Below are positions 52,536-61,928 of a DNA stretch of 64,000 bases, one piece after another. This stretch comes from Saliniramus fredricksonii. Lineage in GTDB: Bacteria > Pseudomonadota > Alphaproteobacteria > Rhizobiales > Beijerinckiaceae. The stretch spans positions 1-64,000 of the forward strand of contig NZ_FMBM01000003.1 of assembly GCF_900094735.1 (NCBI RefSeq). The letters run 5' to 3'. The notes below the pieces were generated by a model. The model searched no databases and was not told the origin of the DNA. It was given only the letters and a program-made list of their open reading frames with translations. The position numbers and the translations under genes were made by a program. Each line of letters starts with the position of its first letter. Position 1 is the first letter of the stretch.

Positions 52536-54905
52536 TCATGTGCGCCCTTTGCCACCCTTGCGCCGGGCGGTGGAGCCGATGCGCACTTTCGTGCCCGCGC
52601 CTTTGCGCCCGCCGGGCTTTCCCCCGCCCGGTCTGCCGCGCCGGCCATGCGGCAGCGGGGCCGCGCCCTTGCGGCCCTCGGAGAGCAATTCGAAGCGCAA
52701 AGCCCCCTGGACCGGCGCCGCCTCGACCAGCTTGACGCTGACCCGGTCGCCCAGACGGTATGTCTCGCCCGTGCGGTCGCCGACAAGGGCGTGGCCATAT
52801 TCCTCGTAGCGGAAATAATCGTCGCCGATGGTGGAGGCGGGGACGAAGCCGTCGGCGCCGGTATGGTCGAGCTTGACGAACAGCCCGGATTTGGTGACCC
52901 CGGAAATCTGGCCCTCGAAAGTCGCTCCGACCTTGTCGGCCAGGTGATAGGCGATCAGGCGGTCGATGGTCTCGCGCTCTGCCGCCATGGCGCGCCGCTC
53001 GGCTGCCGAGATGCGTGCGGAAATCTCGGCGAGCTGGTCATGGGTGGTCTCCGGGTGGAGCCCGTCCTTGCCGAGATCATGGGCGGAAATCAGCGCGCGA
53101 TGCACGATCAGGTCGGCATAGCGGCGTATCGGCGAAGTGAAATGCGCGTAGCGGCGCAGATTGAGGCCGAAATGGCCGTAATTCTGCGATGTGTATTCCG
53201 CCTGCGACTGGGTGCGCAAAACCACCTCGTTGATGAAGGTCTGATGCTCCAGCCCTTCCACCGCCTTGAGGATACGGTTGAACAGGGTGGGGCGCAGCGC
53301 ACCCTGTTTGGGCATTTTCAGCGCCACGGAGGCGAGCACTTCGCCCAGAGCATGCATCTTGGTGAGCGAGGGCTCGTCATGGGCGCGGTAGATGAAGGGG
53401 ATCTTCGCTTTCTCGAGCGCCTCGGCGGCGGCGACATTGGCGAGAATCATGCATTCCTCGATCAGCCGATGCGCGTCGAGACGCTCGGGCACCAGCACCT
53501 GATCGACCATGCCCTCTGCATTGAGGATGATCTTGCGCTCCGGCAGGTCCAGCGCCAGCGGCTGGCGCTCGTCGCGGGCGCGCGCGAGGCAGCGATAGCA
53601 ATCCCAGAGCGGCTTGAGCACGGGTTCCAGGATCGGCCCGGTCACGCCGTCGGGGCGCCCGTCGATCGCGGCCTGGGCCTGCTGATAGGACAGGCGCGCC
53701 GCCGACCGCATCATCACCCGGTGGAAGGAATGGCGCTTCTTGAGGCCATCAGCGCCGATCACCATGCGCACGGCGATTGCCGGGCGGTCCTCGAGCGGGC
53801 GCAGCGAACACAGATCGTTTGAGATGCGCTCGGGCAGCATCGGCACGACGCGGTCGGGGAAATAGACCGAATTGCCGCGCTCCAGCGCCTCGCGGTCGAG
53901 CGCGGAGCCGGGGCGGACATAAGCCGCGACATCGGCAATGGCGACGGTCAGGACGAAGCCGCCCTCGTTCTTCGGATCATCATCAGGGCGCGCATGCACC
54001 GCGTCGTCATGATCCTTGGCATCGGCGGGATCGATGGTGATGATCGGCAGATCACGCCAATCCTCGCGACCGGCAAGCCCCACATGCCTTGCCGCCTCGG
54101 CCTCCGCGATCACCTGATCGGGAAAGACATGCGGGATGTTATGGACATGCAGGGCGACCTGGCTGACGGCTTTTTCCGATTTCATCGAGCCCAGCCGCTC
54201 GCGCACCTTGGCCATGTCGAGACCGTAGCGCTTTTGCGGCGCCACATGCACCGCCACGAGATCGCCGTCACCCGCGCCACCCTCGTCGCCGGGAGCGATG
54301 GCGAGCTCCTTGCCGAGCATTTTCTTGTCGACCGGGATGAGCCGCCCGCCGCCACCGGGAAGCGGTCGGAAGATGCCGAGAATCTGAGCCTTCTGCCTCG
54401 GCAGGACCTTGATCACCCGCCCGCTATAGGCCGGGCCGTCCTCGTCTTCGTCATTGCGCTGGACGCGCAGAAGGGCACGATCATTGATGCCCGGTGCGGG
54501 CTGGCCGGGTCTGGGCCGGCGCGACAGGGTGACGAGAATGCGCGGCGCGGCGCCGTCATCCGCCGCGTCCCAATCGGCGGGCACGGCGATCAGCTCGCCG
54601 TCCTCGTCGCGCGAAACGATATCGGCGAGCACCACGGGCGGCAGCATGTCCTTGCCGGTCAGACGCTTGCGCTTGCGATCGATGAGGCCTTCTTCCTCCA
54701 GCTCCTTCAGCAGGTGCTTGAGAAAGATGCGGTCGCCGCCCTTGATGCCGAAGGCGCGCGCGATCTCGCGGCGCCCGACCTTGCCGGTCTGCTCCTTGAT
54801 GAAGGCGATGATCTCCTCGCGCGCGGGCAGATTGGCATGATCACCGCCCTGTGCGTCAGAGGCGGCTTTCGCCTTGCGGCGACGGGTGGTGAGGCGTGTG
54901 GGCAA
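52536..54905 (-). CDS. rnr: Ribonuclease R
   Basis: This is a 789-residue 3'-5' exoribonuclease that degrades structured RNA. The N-terminal winged helix (PAREEIIAFIKEQTGKVGRR) and cold-shock-like domains precede the RNB domain, with the active-site block TIDPADAKDHDDAVHA (Asp cluster) and VTVAIADVAAYVRPGSALD, YFPDRVVPMLPERISNDLCS and FTSPIRRYADLIVHR. The S1 domain is FEGQISGVTKSGLFVKLDHT, and the C-terminal tail is Lys/Arg/Gly-rich. It is full length. It heads the leftward rnr-DUF983-Nudix group. Confidence 0.97.
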   Translation of the reverse strand: MPTRLTTRRRKAKAASDAQGGDHANLPAREEIIAFIKEQTGKVGRREIARAFGIKGGDRIFLKHLLKELEEEGLIDRKRKRLTGKDMLPPVVLADIVSRDEDGELIAVPADWDAADDGAAPRILVTLSRRPRPGQPAPGINDRALLRVQRNDEDEDGPAYSGRVIKVLPRQKAQILGIFRPLPGGGGRLIPVDKKMLGKELAIAPGDEGGAGDGDLVAVHVAPQKRYGLDMAKVRERLGSMKSEKAVSQVALHVHNIPHVFPDQVIAEAEAARHVGLAGREDWRDLPIITIDPADAKDHDDAVHARPDDDPKNEGGFVLTVAIADVAAYVRPGSALDREALERGNSVYFPDRVVPMLPERISNDLCSLRPLEDRPAIAVRMVIGADGLKKRHSFHRVMMRSAARLSYQQAQAAIDGRPDGVTGPILEPVLKPLWDCYRCLARARDERQPLALDLPERKIILNAEGMVDQVLVPERLDAHRLIEECMILANVAAAEALEKAKIPFIYRAHDEPSLTKMHALGEVLASVALKMPKQGALRPTLFNRILKAVEGLEHQTFINEVVLRTQSQAEYTSQNYGHFGLNLRRYAHFTSPIRRYADLIVHRALISAHDLGKDGLHPETTHDQLAEISARISAAERRAMAAERETIDRLIAYHLADKVGATFEGQISGVTKSGLFVKLDHTGADGFVPASTIGDDYFRYEEYGHALVGDRTGETYRLGDRVSVKLVEAAPVQGALRFELLSEGRKGAAPLPHGRRGRPGGGKPGGRKGAGTKVRIGSTARRKGGKGRT

Positions 54906-55040
54906 GGAGATCTCGTAATGGTTGGCGAAACGACCGGCATTTTTCCGGCCCGCGCATGAAGACGGCTCGTTACATCCTTATATAGGCGTTGCAGCGGGCA
55001 AGCGAAAGCCCGCGCATGCCGTGCCGTCAGCGGCTCGGTT

Positions 55041-55352
55041 TCAACGCGCCGTCTTGTCTTTCCCGCCATTGCCATTGGCGGCGGGGCGCTCGTCGCGGCC
55101 CCTGTCGTAGCGCAGGGCCGGCGGTGCGTCCTCGCGGCTGCGGCGGTTGGCGAAGCGCGAGCGCATCAGAACGCCCGATAGCGCGATCGCAGCCGGCAAG
55201 GCCAGAATGATCGAGAGGATCAGCACGATCGGAAAGACCGCCGCCGGATCTGTTACGCCGGGCAAGATCGGCAGGAGGGCCCCGAGAAGGTTCGAAATGA
55301 TCGCGACCAGCGGCAGGAAGATGATTGCGGTAACGATGACACGGGCATTCAT
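55041..55352 (-). CDS. Small two-helix membrane protein (103 aa)
   Basis: Read from ATG 55352, it starts MNARVIVTAIIFLPLVAIIS and has a second hydrophobic segment (AVFPIVLILSIILALPAAIA), then a charged C-terminal tail (RSRFANRRSREDAPPALRYD, ending GGKDKTAR). The tail is probably cytoplasmic. No family recognised. The open frame continues upstream to 55538, but the sequence there looks noncoding. It is a single gene between rnr and dgoK. Confidence 0.55.
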   Translation of the reverse strand: MNARVIVTAIIFLPLVAIISNLLGALLPILPGVTDPAAVFPIVLILSIILALPAAIALSGVLMRSRFANRRSREDAPPALRYDRGRDERPAANGNGGKDKTAR

Positions 55353-55428
55353 GCTGGCCTCCGGGGCTTCCTCGGCGTAGACGCAAACCGATGGTCTATG
55401 TTGGCCAACGCCCCAGGCGCGATTTCGT

Positions 55429-56409
55429 TCACCGGCTGTCTTGCGCCGCTCGCGCGTGCAAGGCCGCGAGCCCCGCCCCGGCAGCGCCCGGCGCTGCGAT
55501 CTGCGCGACCAGACCATGCGCCTCGCAGGCCTGCGCATAGCGCGCGGCGAGATCTCCGCGTCCGATGATGGTGCAGGCGGTTGCAGAAGCGGCGCCGGCG
55601 ATCTCGCCCCGCTCGCCCATCGCTGCCCTTGCCTGCGCGACTTCGGTGCCGATCAGCAGACCGGAAAGGTAATCGCCGATCTGCGCCGGTGCGAGCCTTT
55701 CGAAAAGCACGAGGCTGCGGGCCGAAAACAGTTTCGCCAGAAGGTCTCCCCCATCCGTGCCCGCCGCCGTAACGCCCCGCGCGAAGGCCTCCCGGTCGCA
55801 CGGCGCGGCCTCGTCATGCGGCGGCATCAGATCGCCGAGGATGCTGTGGCGGCTCATGGCAGCGTAGAGCTCGCCGGTCATGAAGGTGCGAAACCGCGTG
55901 ATCCGGCCCTGCGCGGTCTCGACCCATTTGGTATGGGTGCCGGGCAGGATCAGAAGCCGCGCCGGATCATCCGGAGATTGCGGATTCTGGGCCAGATGAC
56001 CAACGATCTCGGTCTCCTCGCCGCGCATCACGTCAGGATGGGTGCCGCGATCGTCGCACAGACCCGGCACGAAGGCGATGACAGTAGCGTCGGGCATTGT
56101 ATGGCGCACGAGTCCGGCCGCGAGCGCGCCGGCATCGGCGGGAAGCGGAAGATACGGCGTCTGCACCCAGCCATTGCGGCTCGTGATCATGCCGGACGCG
56201 TAGACAGGCAAGCCGGCATGCTGCGCTTGCCAGGGGGCGATCGCCTTGGCGAAGGTCTCCGCGAAGGCGCCCCGGGCGCGGCGGATACCCTCGTCGCTTT
56301 CGCGTATCGCGATCACGTTGCCGGCGGCGTCGAGGAGCATGACGCGCAGGCGCGTCGTCCCCCAGTCGAGACCGATCAGCGCCGGCGCGCCGGGCAAATC
56401 CGGTGGCAT
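55429..56409 (-). CDS. dgoK: 2-dehydro-3-deoxygalactonokinase
   Basis: This is a 326-residue ASKHA kinase of the DgoK family: LIGLDWGTTRLRVMLLD (phosphate 1), VYASGMITSRNGWVQTPYLP, DVMRGEETEIVGHLAQ, LLILPGTHTKWVE and FMTGELYAAMSRHSILGDLM are characteristic. It phosphorylates 2-dehydro-3-deoxy-galactonate in galactonate breakdown. ATG 56409 overlaps the iclR stop (TGATG). The aldolase dgoA and dehydratase dgoD are not adjacent. Next to iclR and the divergent TTT transporter, it suggests sugar-acid use. Confidence 0.9.
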   Translation of the reverse strand: MPPDLPGAPALIGLDWGTTRLRVMLLDAAGNVIAIRESDEGIRRARGAFAETFAKAIAPWQAQHAGLPVYASGMITSRNGWVQTPYLPLPADAGALAAGLVRHTMPDATVIAFVPGLCDDRGTHPDVMRGEETEIVGHLAQNPQSPDDPARLLILPGTHTKWVETAQGRITRFRTFMTGELYAAMSRHSILGDLMPPHDEAAPCDREAFARGVTAAGTDGGDLLAKLFSARSLVLFERLAPAQIGDYLSGLLIGTEVAQARAAMGERGEIAGAASATACTIIGRGDLAARYAQACEAHGLVAQIAAPGAAGAGLAALHARAAQDSR

Positions 56410-57215
56410 CACACGGTCTCCCGGTCCCGATTGCCCGTATCGAGCAGGCTGAACACGGCGAAATCGCGGGCGATCGCGGCGGCGGTAGCACGCAGATCGT
56501 CCCGGTAACGACCCAGCGCATCCAGCGAGGTGCGCGCCGTCGAGGAGGTGACCGAGATGCCGCCCAGGGGGCGACTGCTTGCGTCGAGGATCGGCGTTGC
56601 GATGCAGATGATCTGCGGTTCGTGTTCCTCGCGATCATGGGCGATGCCGGTCACACGTACGGTTTCGAGCTCTGCGCGCAGGGCCTGTGCATCGGTCAGG
56701 CTGTGCGGTGTGTGGCGATAGAAACTCTGTTGCGCGATGGCGCGCTCGCGCTCGGTTTCGTCCAGAAAGGCGAGGATCGCCTTGCCGATGCCGGTGCAAT
56801 AGGCCGGACCGATCTTTCCGGCATCTGAGAACATCGGGATCGGACGGGTGGCGTTGCGCTTGTCGACATAGAGCACCTGCGCATTGTCGAGCTGGGCCAG
56901 ATGGATCGTCTCGCCGGTCAGCGCGGAGAGCGCATCGAGATGCTGGCGCGCGACCGGGGCGAGGGAGGCGCGGCGCCAGGCGGCATGGGCGAGGCGGATC
57001 AGGCGCGGGCCAAGGCTGTAGCCCTGGCTTCTGGCGTCACTGGTGAGCATGCGCTGGCTGACGAGGGTCTGCAGCAGACGGTAGAGCGTCGCCTTCGGCA
57101 GATCGGATTCCGCGAGCAGCTCCGAAAACCGCACCGGTCGCTCATAGGCGGCGACCTTGTCGAGCAGGGACAAGGCCTTCCCTACGGTTCCATCCGAAGG
57201 AGATTGTTCGTTCAC
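56409..57215 (-). CDS. IclR-family transcriptional regulator
   Basis: This is a 268-residue protein with an N-terminal winged helix (GKALSLLDKVAAYERPVRFS and LPKATLYRLLQTLVSQRM, the recognition part) and a C-terminal effector domain (MFSDAGKIGPAYCTGIGKAI, then AHDREEHEPQIICIATPILD and GGISVTSSTARTS). IclR effector domains bind small acids or sugar acids. It is divergent from tctC with a palindromic site between them, and its stop overlaps the dgoK start, so it likely controls both dgoK and the transporter. Confidence 0.93.
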   Translation of the reverse strand: MNEQSPSDGTVGKALSLLDKVAAYERPVRFSELLAESDLPKATLYRLLQTLVSQRMLTSDARSQGYSLGPRLIRLAHAAWRRASLAPVARQHLDALSALTGETIHLAQLDNAQVLYVDKRNATRPIPMFSDAGKIGPAYCTGIGKAILAFLDETERERAIAQQSFYRHTPHSLTDAQALRAELETVRVTGIAHDREEHEPQIICIATPILDASSRPLGGISVTSSTARTSLDALGRYRDDLRATAAAIARDFAVFSLLDTGNRDRETV

Positions 57216-57306
57216 GGCGCCTCACAGTTCCGGTTTTGCGCGCAAACCGGATTTCTCTTTTTTCGATTGACAGAACTAGCACCACAATACATCGTTTTCA
57301 ATAAAC

Positions 57307-57330
57307 GAAACAGGGTTTCATTATTTGAAA
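57307..57330. promoter_or_regulatory. Likely IclR operator between iclR and tctC
   Basis: GAAAC-AGG-GTTTC (57307-57319) is a perfect inverted repeat, overlapping a second one TTTCA-TTATT-TGAAA (57316-57330). GAAA/TTTC palindromes fit IclR-family binding sites. The site lies 25 bp before the tctC start. Confidence 0.55.
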
Positions 57331-57354
57331 CTCACATAAACGGAGGAAAACGTC

Positions 57355-58380
57355 ATGAAAACTCGTTCCAGGATCGAAATGACTATGCGTCCGCAAGGGA
57401 AGACGCGTCGCGGCTGGCTGATGGCCAGCGCGGCTGCGGTCGTCATCGGTGCGGTCGGCATGTCCGGCGCCGCGCAGGCGCAAAGCTATCCCGATCGGCC
57501 GCTCACCCTGATCGTGCCCTGGGGCGCCGGCGGCGGTACGGATGCGACGGCGCGCATTGTCGCGTCGCTGCTCGAGGGCGAACTCGGCCAGCCGGTCAAT
57601 GTGGTCAACCGTACCGGCGGATCCGGCGTGGTCGGGCATTCCGCCATCGCGGAAGCGGAGCCGGACGGATACACGATCGGCATGGCCACGGTCGAGATCA
57701 ACATGATGCACTGGCAGGGCCTCACCGATCTGACCTGGGAGGATTACACCCCGCTCGCACTGGTCAACGAGGATCCCGCCGCCGTGCATGTGCGTGCCGA
57801 TTCGCAGTGGGGCGATCTCAATGACATGCTCGACGCGATTCGCGACAATCCCGGGGAACATCGCGCCTCGGGTACGGGCCAGGGCGGTATCTGGCATCTC
57901 GCCATTGCGGGGCTGCTTTCCGAACTCGACATGGATCCGACATCGGTGCCGTGGGTGCCGAGCCAGGGCGCGGCGCCGGGTCTGCAGGATCTCGTCGCCG
58001 GCGGCGTCGACATCGTGCCCTCCTCGATCCCCGAGGCCCGTTCGCTCCTCGATGCCGGGCGCGTCAAGTCGCTCGCGGTGATGTCGAGCGAACGCAACGC
58101 CGCCTTCCCCGACGTGCCGACCACCGAGGAAATCGTCGGCGTGGCCTGGAATATCGGCGCGTGGCGCGCGATCGTCGGACCGCAGGGGCTGCCCGAGGAA
58201 GCCGTCGAGACGCTCACCGCCGCACTGGAGACCGTTTATAACAGCGACGAGTATGCCGAGTTCATGTCCGGTCAGGGCTTCGGTATGCGCTGGGCGGTCG
58301 GCGACGATCTCGTCACCTTCATGGGTGAGAGCAACGAGAATCTCGGCGACGTGATGCGCGAAGTCGGCCTCGCCGAGTAA
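57355..58380 (+). CDS. tctC: Tripartite tricarboxylate transporter substrate-binding protein (TctC family)
   Basis: This is a 341-residue periplasmic binding protein. ATG 57355 follows CGGAGG. A signal peptide with RR (TRRGWLMASAAAVVIGAVGM) ends at the AQA motif before QSYPDRP. The mature part has the TctC pattern YPDRPLTLIVPWGAGGGTD, VVNRTGGSGVVGHSAIAEA, ASGTGQGGIWHLAIAGLL and VDIVPSSIPEARSLLDAGR. It binds a carboxylate or sugar acid for TctBA. A strong hairpin follows the gene. Confidence 0.93.
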   Translation: MKTRSRIEMTMRPQGKTRRGWLMASAAAVVIGAVGMSGAAQAQSYPDRPLTLIVPWGAGGGTDATARIVASLLEGELGQPVNVVNRTGGSGVVGHSAIAEAEPDGYTIGMATVEINMMHWQGLTDLTWEDYTPLALVNEDPAAVHVRADSQWGDLNDMLDAIRDNPGEHRASGTGQGGIWHLAIAGLLSELDMDPTSVPWVPSQGAAPGLQDLVAGGVDIVPSSIPEARSLLDAGRVKSLAVMSSERNAAFPDVPTTEEIVGVAWNIGAWRAIVGPQGLPEEAVETLTAALETVYNSDEYAEFMSGQGFGMRWAVGDDLVTFMGESNENLGDVMREVGLAE

Positions 58381-58410
58381 GTTCGGCCTCGCCCCTTGCG
58401 AGGTCTGCCA

Positions 58411-58446
58411 CGGGTGCCGTGTCCGTCCCTCCAGGCACGGCACCCG
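58411..58446 (+). terminator. Hairpin between tctC and tctB
   Basis: A perfect 11-bp stem CGGGTGCCGTG/CACGGCACCCG with a 14-base loop is followed by CTTTCCCTT. It probably stops or protects part of the transcript so that binding protein is made in excess, like the one after dctP. Confidence 0.7.
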
Positions 58447-58481
58447 CTTTCCCTTGAATCGACTCTCGATCGGAGACGGGA

Positions 58482-58952
58482 ATGCGGCTCAACGATGCCC
58501 TTCTGGGTTTGTTGTTGTTCGGGGTAGCGGCTGCGCTTTATCTCGGCTCACGCGATTTCAAGCCGATTCCCGGCCAGCAGATCGGCGCTGGCGCCTTTCC
58601 GACCGTGCTTGCGACCGGCTTCGCCCTGTGCGGCGTCATTCTCGTGATCGCCGGTCTGCGCAGCCGCCTGCCCGCGATCGTATGGACGGACTGGACCCGC
58701 GAGCCCGACGGGATCCGCAATGTCGTGGTGATCATCGGCCTCGTGGTCGTCTATATCGTTTTCTCGCGCCAACTCGGATTCATGCTGACGATGGCGCCGA
58801 TCATCCTGATCATGCTGCGCCTGTTCGGTGTCGGCTGGCTGCTTTCGCTGACGATTGCCGTGATCGCGGTTCTGGGCATGCAATATCTCTTCGGTCGCTT
58901 CCTGCTGGTCCCGCTTCCCTGGGGTCTGCTCGCGCCGATACGCTGGTGGTGA
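58482..58952 (+). CDS. tctB: Tripartite tricarboxylate transporter small membrane subunit (TctB family)
   Basis: This is a 156-residue protein with four hydrophobic segments (LLGLLLFGVAAALYLGSRDF, FALCGVILVIAGL, VVVIIGLVVVYIVFSRQLGF and LLSLTIAVIAVLGMQYLFGR). PGQQIGAGAFPTVLA is a typical TctB block. ATG 58482 follows GGAGACGGGA. It is the small partner of TctA, 3 bp upstream of that gene. Confidence 0.9.
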   Translation: MRLNDALLGLLLFGVAAALYLGSRDFKPIPGQQIGAGAFPTVLATGFALCGVILVIAGLRSRLPAIVWTDWTREPDGIRNVVVIIGLVVVYIVFSRQLGFMLTMAPIILIMLRLFGVGWLLSLTIAVIAVLGMQYLFGRFLLVPLPWGLLAPIRWW

Positions 58953-58955
58953 ACG

Positions 58956-60476
58956 ATGGGTGCGATCGAGCAGGCTGTCGGGCTGGTCTTCCAATGGGAC
59001 GTTCTGGTCACGATCTTCTTCGCAGCCGTATTCGGCATGTTCGTGGGCGCCATACCCGGCCTGACCGCGACCATGGCGATCGCGCTGCTTGTGCCGGTCA
59101 CCTTCTTCATGGAGCCGATCCCCGCCGTCGGGGCGATGGTGACCTGCGCGGCCATGGCGATCTTCGCCGGGGACATTCCCGGCGCGCTTTTGCGCATACC
59201 CGGTACGCCGGCTTCCGCCGCCTATACCGACGAGGCCTATGCCATGACACTCAAGGGCGAGGCGGAGACGGCGCTGGGTGCCAATCTGCTCTTCTCGGCA
59301 GTCGGTGGTCTGGTGGGGACGGCGGTGCTGATCTTCGCCGCGCCGCATCTCGCCGAAGTCGCGCTGAAATTCTCTTCCACGGAATATTTCTGGATGGCGA
59401 TGCTGGGCCTGACCTGCGCCGCCTTCATCAGTTCGGGATCGCCGGTCAAGGGGCTGGTCAGCCTGCTGATCGGGTTGTCCGTGGCCACGATCGGGCTCAA
59501 CAACCCGGCCGGGCTGCCGCGCTTCACCTTCGGGCATACGGAAATGATGGGCGGGATCGATTTCATCGCGGCGATGATTGGCCTGTTCGCGGTCTCCGAA
59601 ATCCTGCGCAACGCCGCCGGCGGGGCGCGTAACCTGCCCGTGCCGCAAGTGCCGATCGGCAATCCCCTGCGTGGTTGGGGGCGGATGTTGCGCACCTATT
59701 GGCGCCAGCAGATCCGCGGCAATGCCGTGGGCGTCGGCGTGGGCGCGCTGCCCGGTGCAGGCGCCGATCTCGCCGCCTGGATCGCCTATGCCGTGAGCCG
59801 GCGTTTTTCGAAGAACCGGGAGAAATACGGCAAGGGGCATGTGGAAGGCATCGTCGAGGCCACCTCCGCCAATAATGCGGCGGTGGGGGCGGCATGGGTG
59901 CCGGCTCTGGTCTTCGGCATTCCCGGTGATACGATCACGGCGATCGTGATCGGGGTGCTCTTCGTCAAGGGGCTCAATCCGGGGCCGACCCTGTTCATCT
60001 TCAACCCCCAGAACATCTACGCCATCTTCCTGATCTTCATTCTGGCCAATCTGATCATGATACCGCTCGGCTATCTGGCGATCAGGGCGGGCCGGCAATT
60101 GTTGCGCATCCCGCGGCGGATCATCATGCCGGTGATCCTCGCCTTCTGCATGGTCGGCGCCTTTGCCACCAACAACGCCGTGTTCAATATCGGTATCATG
60201 CTGGCTTTCGGTATCCTCGGCTTCTTCATGGAAGACAACGGCATACCGGTTGCGCCCTGCATTCTCGGAATCGTTCTGGGCGGCATGGTCGAGCAGCATT
60301 TCATCACCACCATGATCCGCAGTGACGGTGAACTCCTTGCCTTCTTCGGACGCCCGATCGCGGCGGGGCTCGGTGTGGTGACGCTGCTGATCTGGGTCAC
60401 GCCGCTGATCATGTGGCTGCGCCGCAGCAGCAGTCCGGCGCCTGCGCCACAGGGCGCCGGATCGGAAGGCGCCTGA
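58956..60476 (+). CDS. tctA: Tripartite tricarboxylate transporter large membrane subunit (TctA family)
   Basis: This is a 506-residue protein with about 12 hydrophobic segments. TctA signatures are GAIPGLTATMAIALLVPVTF, IPGALLRIPGTPASAAYTDE, GNAVGVGVGALPGAGADLAA, ANNAAVGAAWVPALVFGIPG and FMEDNGIPVAPCILGIVLGG; the repeated Gly/Pro-rich G-x-x-P-G loops are thought to line the transport path. With TctC it imports an acid, probably with sodium or protons. The IclR-dgoK neighbours suggest a sugar acid. Confidence 0.95.
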   Translation: MGAIEQAVGLVFQWDVLVTIFFAAVFGMFVGAIPGLTATMAIALLVPVTFFMEPIPAVGAMVTCAAMAIFAGDIPGALLRIPGTPASAAYTDEAYAMTLKGEAETALGANLLFSAVGGLVGTAVLIFAAPHLAEVALKFSSTEYFWMAMLGLTCAAFISSGSPVKGLVSLLIGLSVATIGLNNPAGLPRFTFGHTEMMGGIDFIAAMIGLFAVSEILRNAAGGARNLPVPQVPIGNPLRGWGRMLRTYWRQQIRGNAVGVGVGALPGAGADLAAWIAYAVSRRFSKNREKYGKGHVEGIVEATSANNAAVGAAWVPALVFGIPGDTITAIVIGVLFVKGLNPGPTLFIFNPQNIYAIFLIFILANLIMIPLGYLAIRAGRQLLRIPRRIIMPVILAFCMVGAFATNNAVFNIGIMLAFGILGFFMEDNGIPVAPCILGIVLGGMVEQHFITTMIRSDGELLAFFGRPIAAGLGVVTLLIWVTPLIMWLRRSSSPAPAPQGAGSEGA

Positions 60477-60501
60477 GGCCGGCCTGAGAAGCCGCGCTGC
60501 T

Positions 60502-61704
60502 TCAGGAGGCGCGACGTGCGGGCGGGACGGGGGCGCCCGCCGGCCTCGCGGAGGGCGCGGCGCTGTGTCCGGGATTTCCAACGGCCCGACCCGCGCGCCG
60601 GATCACCTGATGCGCGTCAGCGGCATCCGTTGACGCGTCACGGCGACGGGCGAATCCGCCGAGAAAATCATGCCGGGCAGTGAGACGCAGCCGGCAGCTG
60701 CGCCAGCCCTGCAGACCATTGTCGATAGAGGCGAGTTCCGGCTTGTCACGGCGGCGTGCAAGTGCGGATGCGAGGCGCGCGCGCAGGAGCGTCGCCGCGC
60801 CAGGACAGGCCGGATCGGTCGCTTCGTGCCAGATCACCGCGCGGCCATGAGCAAACAGCACCAGGGCGGCAGCCAGAACCGCGTCACCCTCGCGCAGGAG
60901 CGCAACCTGACAACTCCTGTCATCCGCCATGGCGCGGCTGGCTGCGCGGATGGTATTGACGATACCGACATCCTGAAGCAACGCACGGCGCCCCTGACGC
61001 GCGGCTGCGCGGGCGTCGCAATCGAGCAGATGTTCCACGCCCGACCGCAGGGAGGCGGCATCGCTGCTGCGCTGGAACGTAAGTGTGTTGTTCATATCCG
61101 GTCCGGCTGCGGTCGCTCTGGGGCGCAGGGCGGGCTGGCAAAGCGGACCCTCGCGCAATTGCGAACCTTGTCGGTCGCTCTGGTTGCGAACCAGCGCCGC
61201 GAAGGCCGAGGGCGTCTGCGGGAGTTCGAACTGCAGCGTCGTCGCGCGCCTGCCAAGCATCGTACAGGCTGCGGCGAAGGCCCACTCCGCCTCTCCGCGC
61301 AGTAGGAAGGGCGCGCCGGTCGCGGCCGGATGCGGGCGTACGATCTGCCAGCTGCGCGTCAGAAAACCGGCCGTCGTGCGCAGCGGGAGCAGGCCACACA
61401 AGGTCCCGGCGCGCCAGACCGTCAGGATCTGCAGATCGCGCAGAGTGTTGTCGTGGCGGGCGGCTGCGGCGAGCCAGAGCGGATGCAGGAAGGGATCGGG
61501 AACGAGTGCCCGCGATGCGACCCGCTGCCACGCGGTGCACAGGCTCTCCGCCGCCCGCGCCGGGAGCAGGCAGAGGCGGAACCCGGCGATATCCTCGCCG
61601 CCATGCGTGGCGGGATCGAAGGCGATGCCGCGCGCGCCATGAGGCCCCGAACGCGTTGCCTCCGATGCCGCCTCATTCGAACGTGCCCACATCGGTGCCA
61701 CCAT
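60502..61704 (-). CDS. GNAT-type (BcsL/CelD-like) acyltransferase, tentative
   Basis: This is a 400-residue protein read from ATG 61704 (MVAPMWARSNEAASEATRSG). The middle has the layout of CelD/BcsL-type proteins, two GNAT-like halves: FRLCLLPARAAESLCTAWQR, PDPFLHPLWLAAAARHDN, ILTVWRAGTLCGLLPLRTTA, and in the second half VALLREGDAVLAAALVLFAH, then HGRAVIWHEATDP. The C-terminal about 40 residues are Arg/Pro/Ala-rich. This family is linked to exopolysaccharide or cell-surface polymers, but no such gene is nearby. It is an isolated gene; the frame is open further upstream. The call rests on weak pattern similarity only. Confidence 0.5.
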   Translation of the reverse strand: MVAPMWARSNEAASEATRSGPHGARGIAFDPATHGGEDIAGFRLCLLPARAAESLCTAWQRVASRALVPDPFLHPLWLAAAARHDNTLRDLQILTVWRAGTLCGLLPLRTTAGFLTRSWQIVRPHPAATGAPFLLRGEAEWAFAAACTMLGRRATTLQFELPQTPSAFAALVRNQSDRQGSQLREGPLCQPALRPRATAAGPDMNNTLTFQRSSDAASLRSGVEHLLDCDARAAARQGRRALLQDVGIVNTIRAASRAMADDRSCQVALLREGDAVLAAALVLFAHGRAVIWHEATDPACPGAATLLRARLASALARRRDKPELASIDNGLQGWRSCRLRLTARHDFLGGFARRRDASTDAADAHQVIRRAGRAVGNPGHSAAPSARPAGAPVPPARRAS

Positions 61705-61928
61705 GATCGCCTCCCGCTTTCTGCATGTCGCCTGCCTGTCCTGTTCCGAAACAGAACAATCAACGCATGTGAATGTCCATGGGCGTTCACGGTTCAAGAA
61801 CCATACCGCAATGACGTAGGGTGAGGCGCCGGTAGCTGGCAAGTTTTCGTTAAGGTTAACAAACTCTTGAATGGCGATGGAGCCGGATGCCACGCCTCCG
61901 GCTCAGCCTTCACGAGTGGCCGGCGCCT

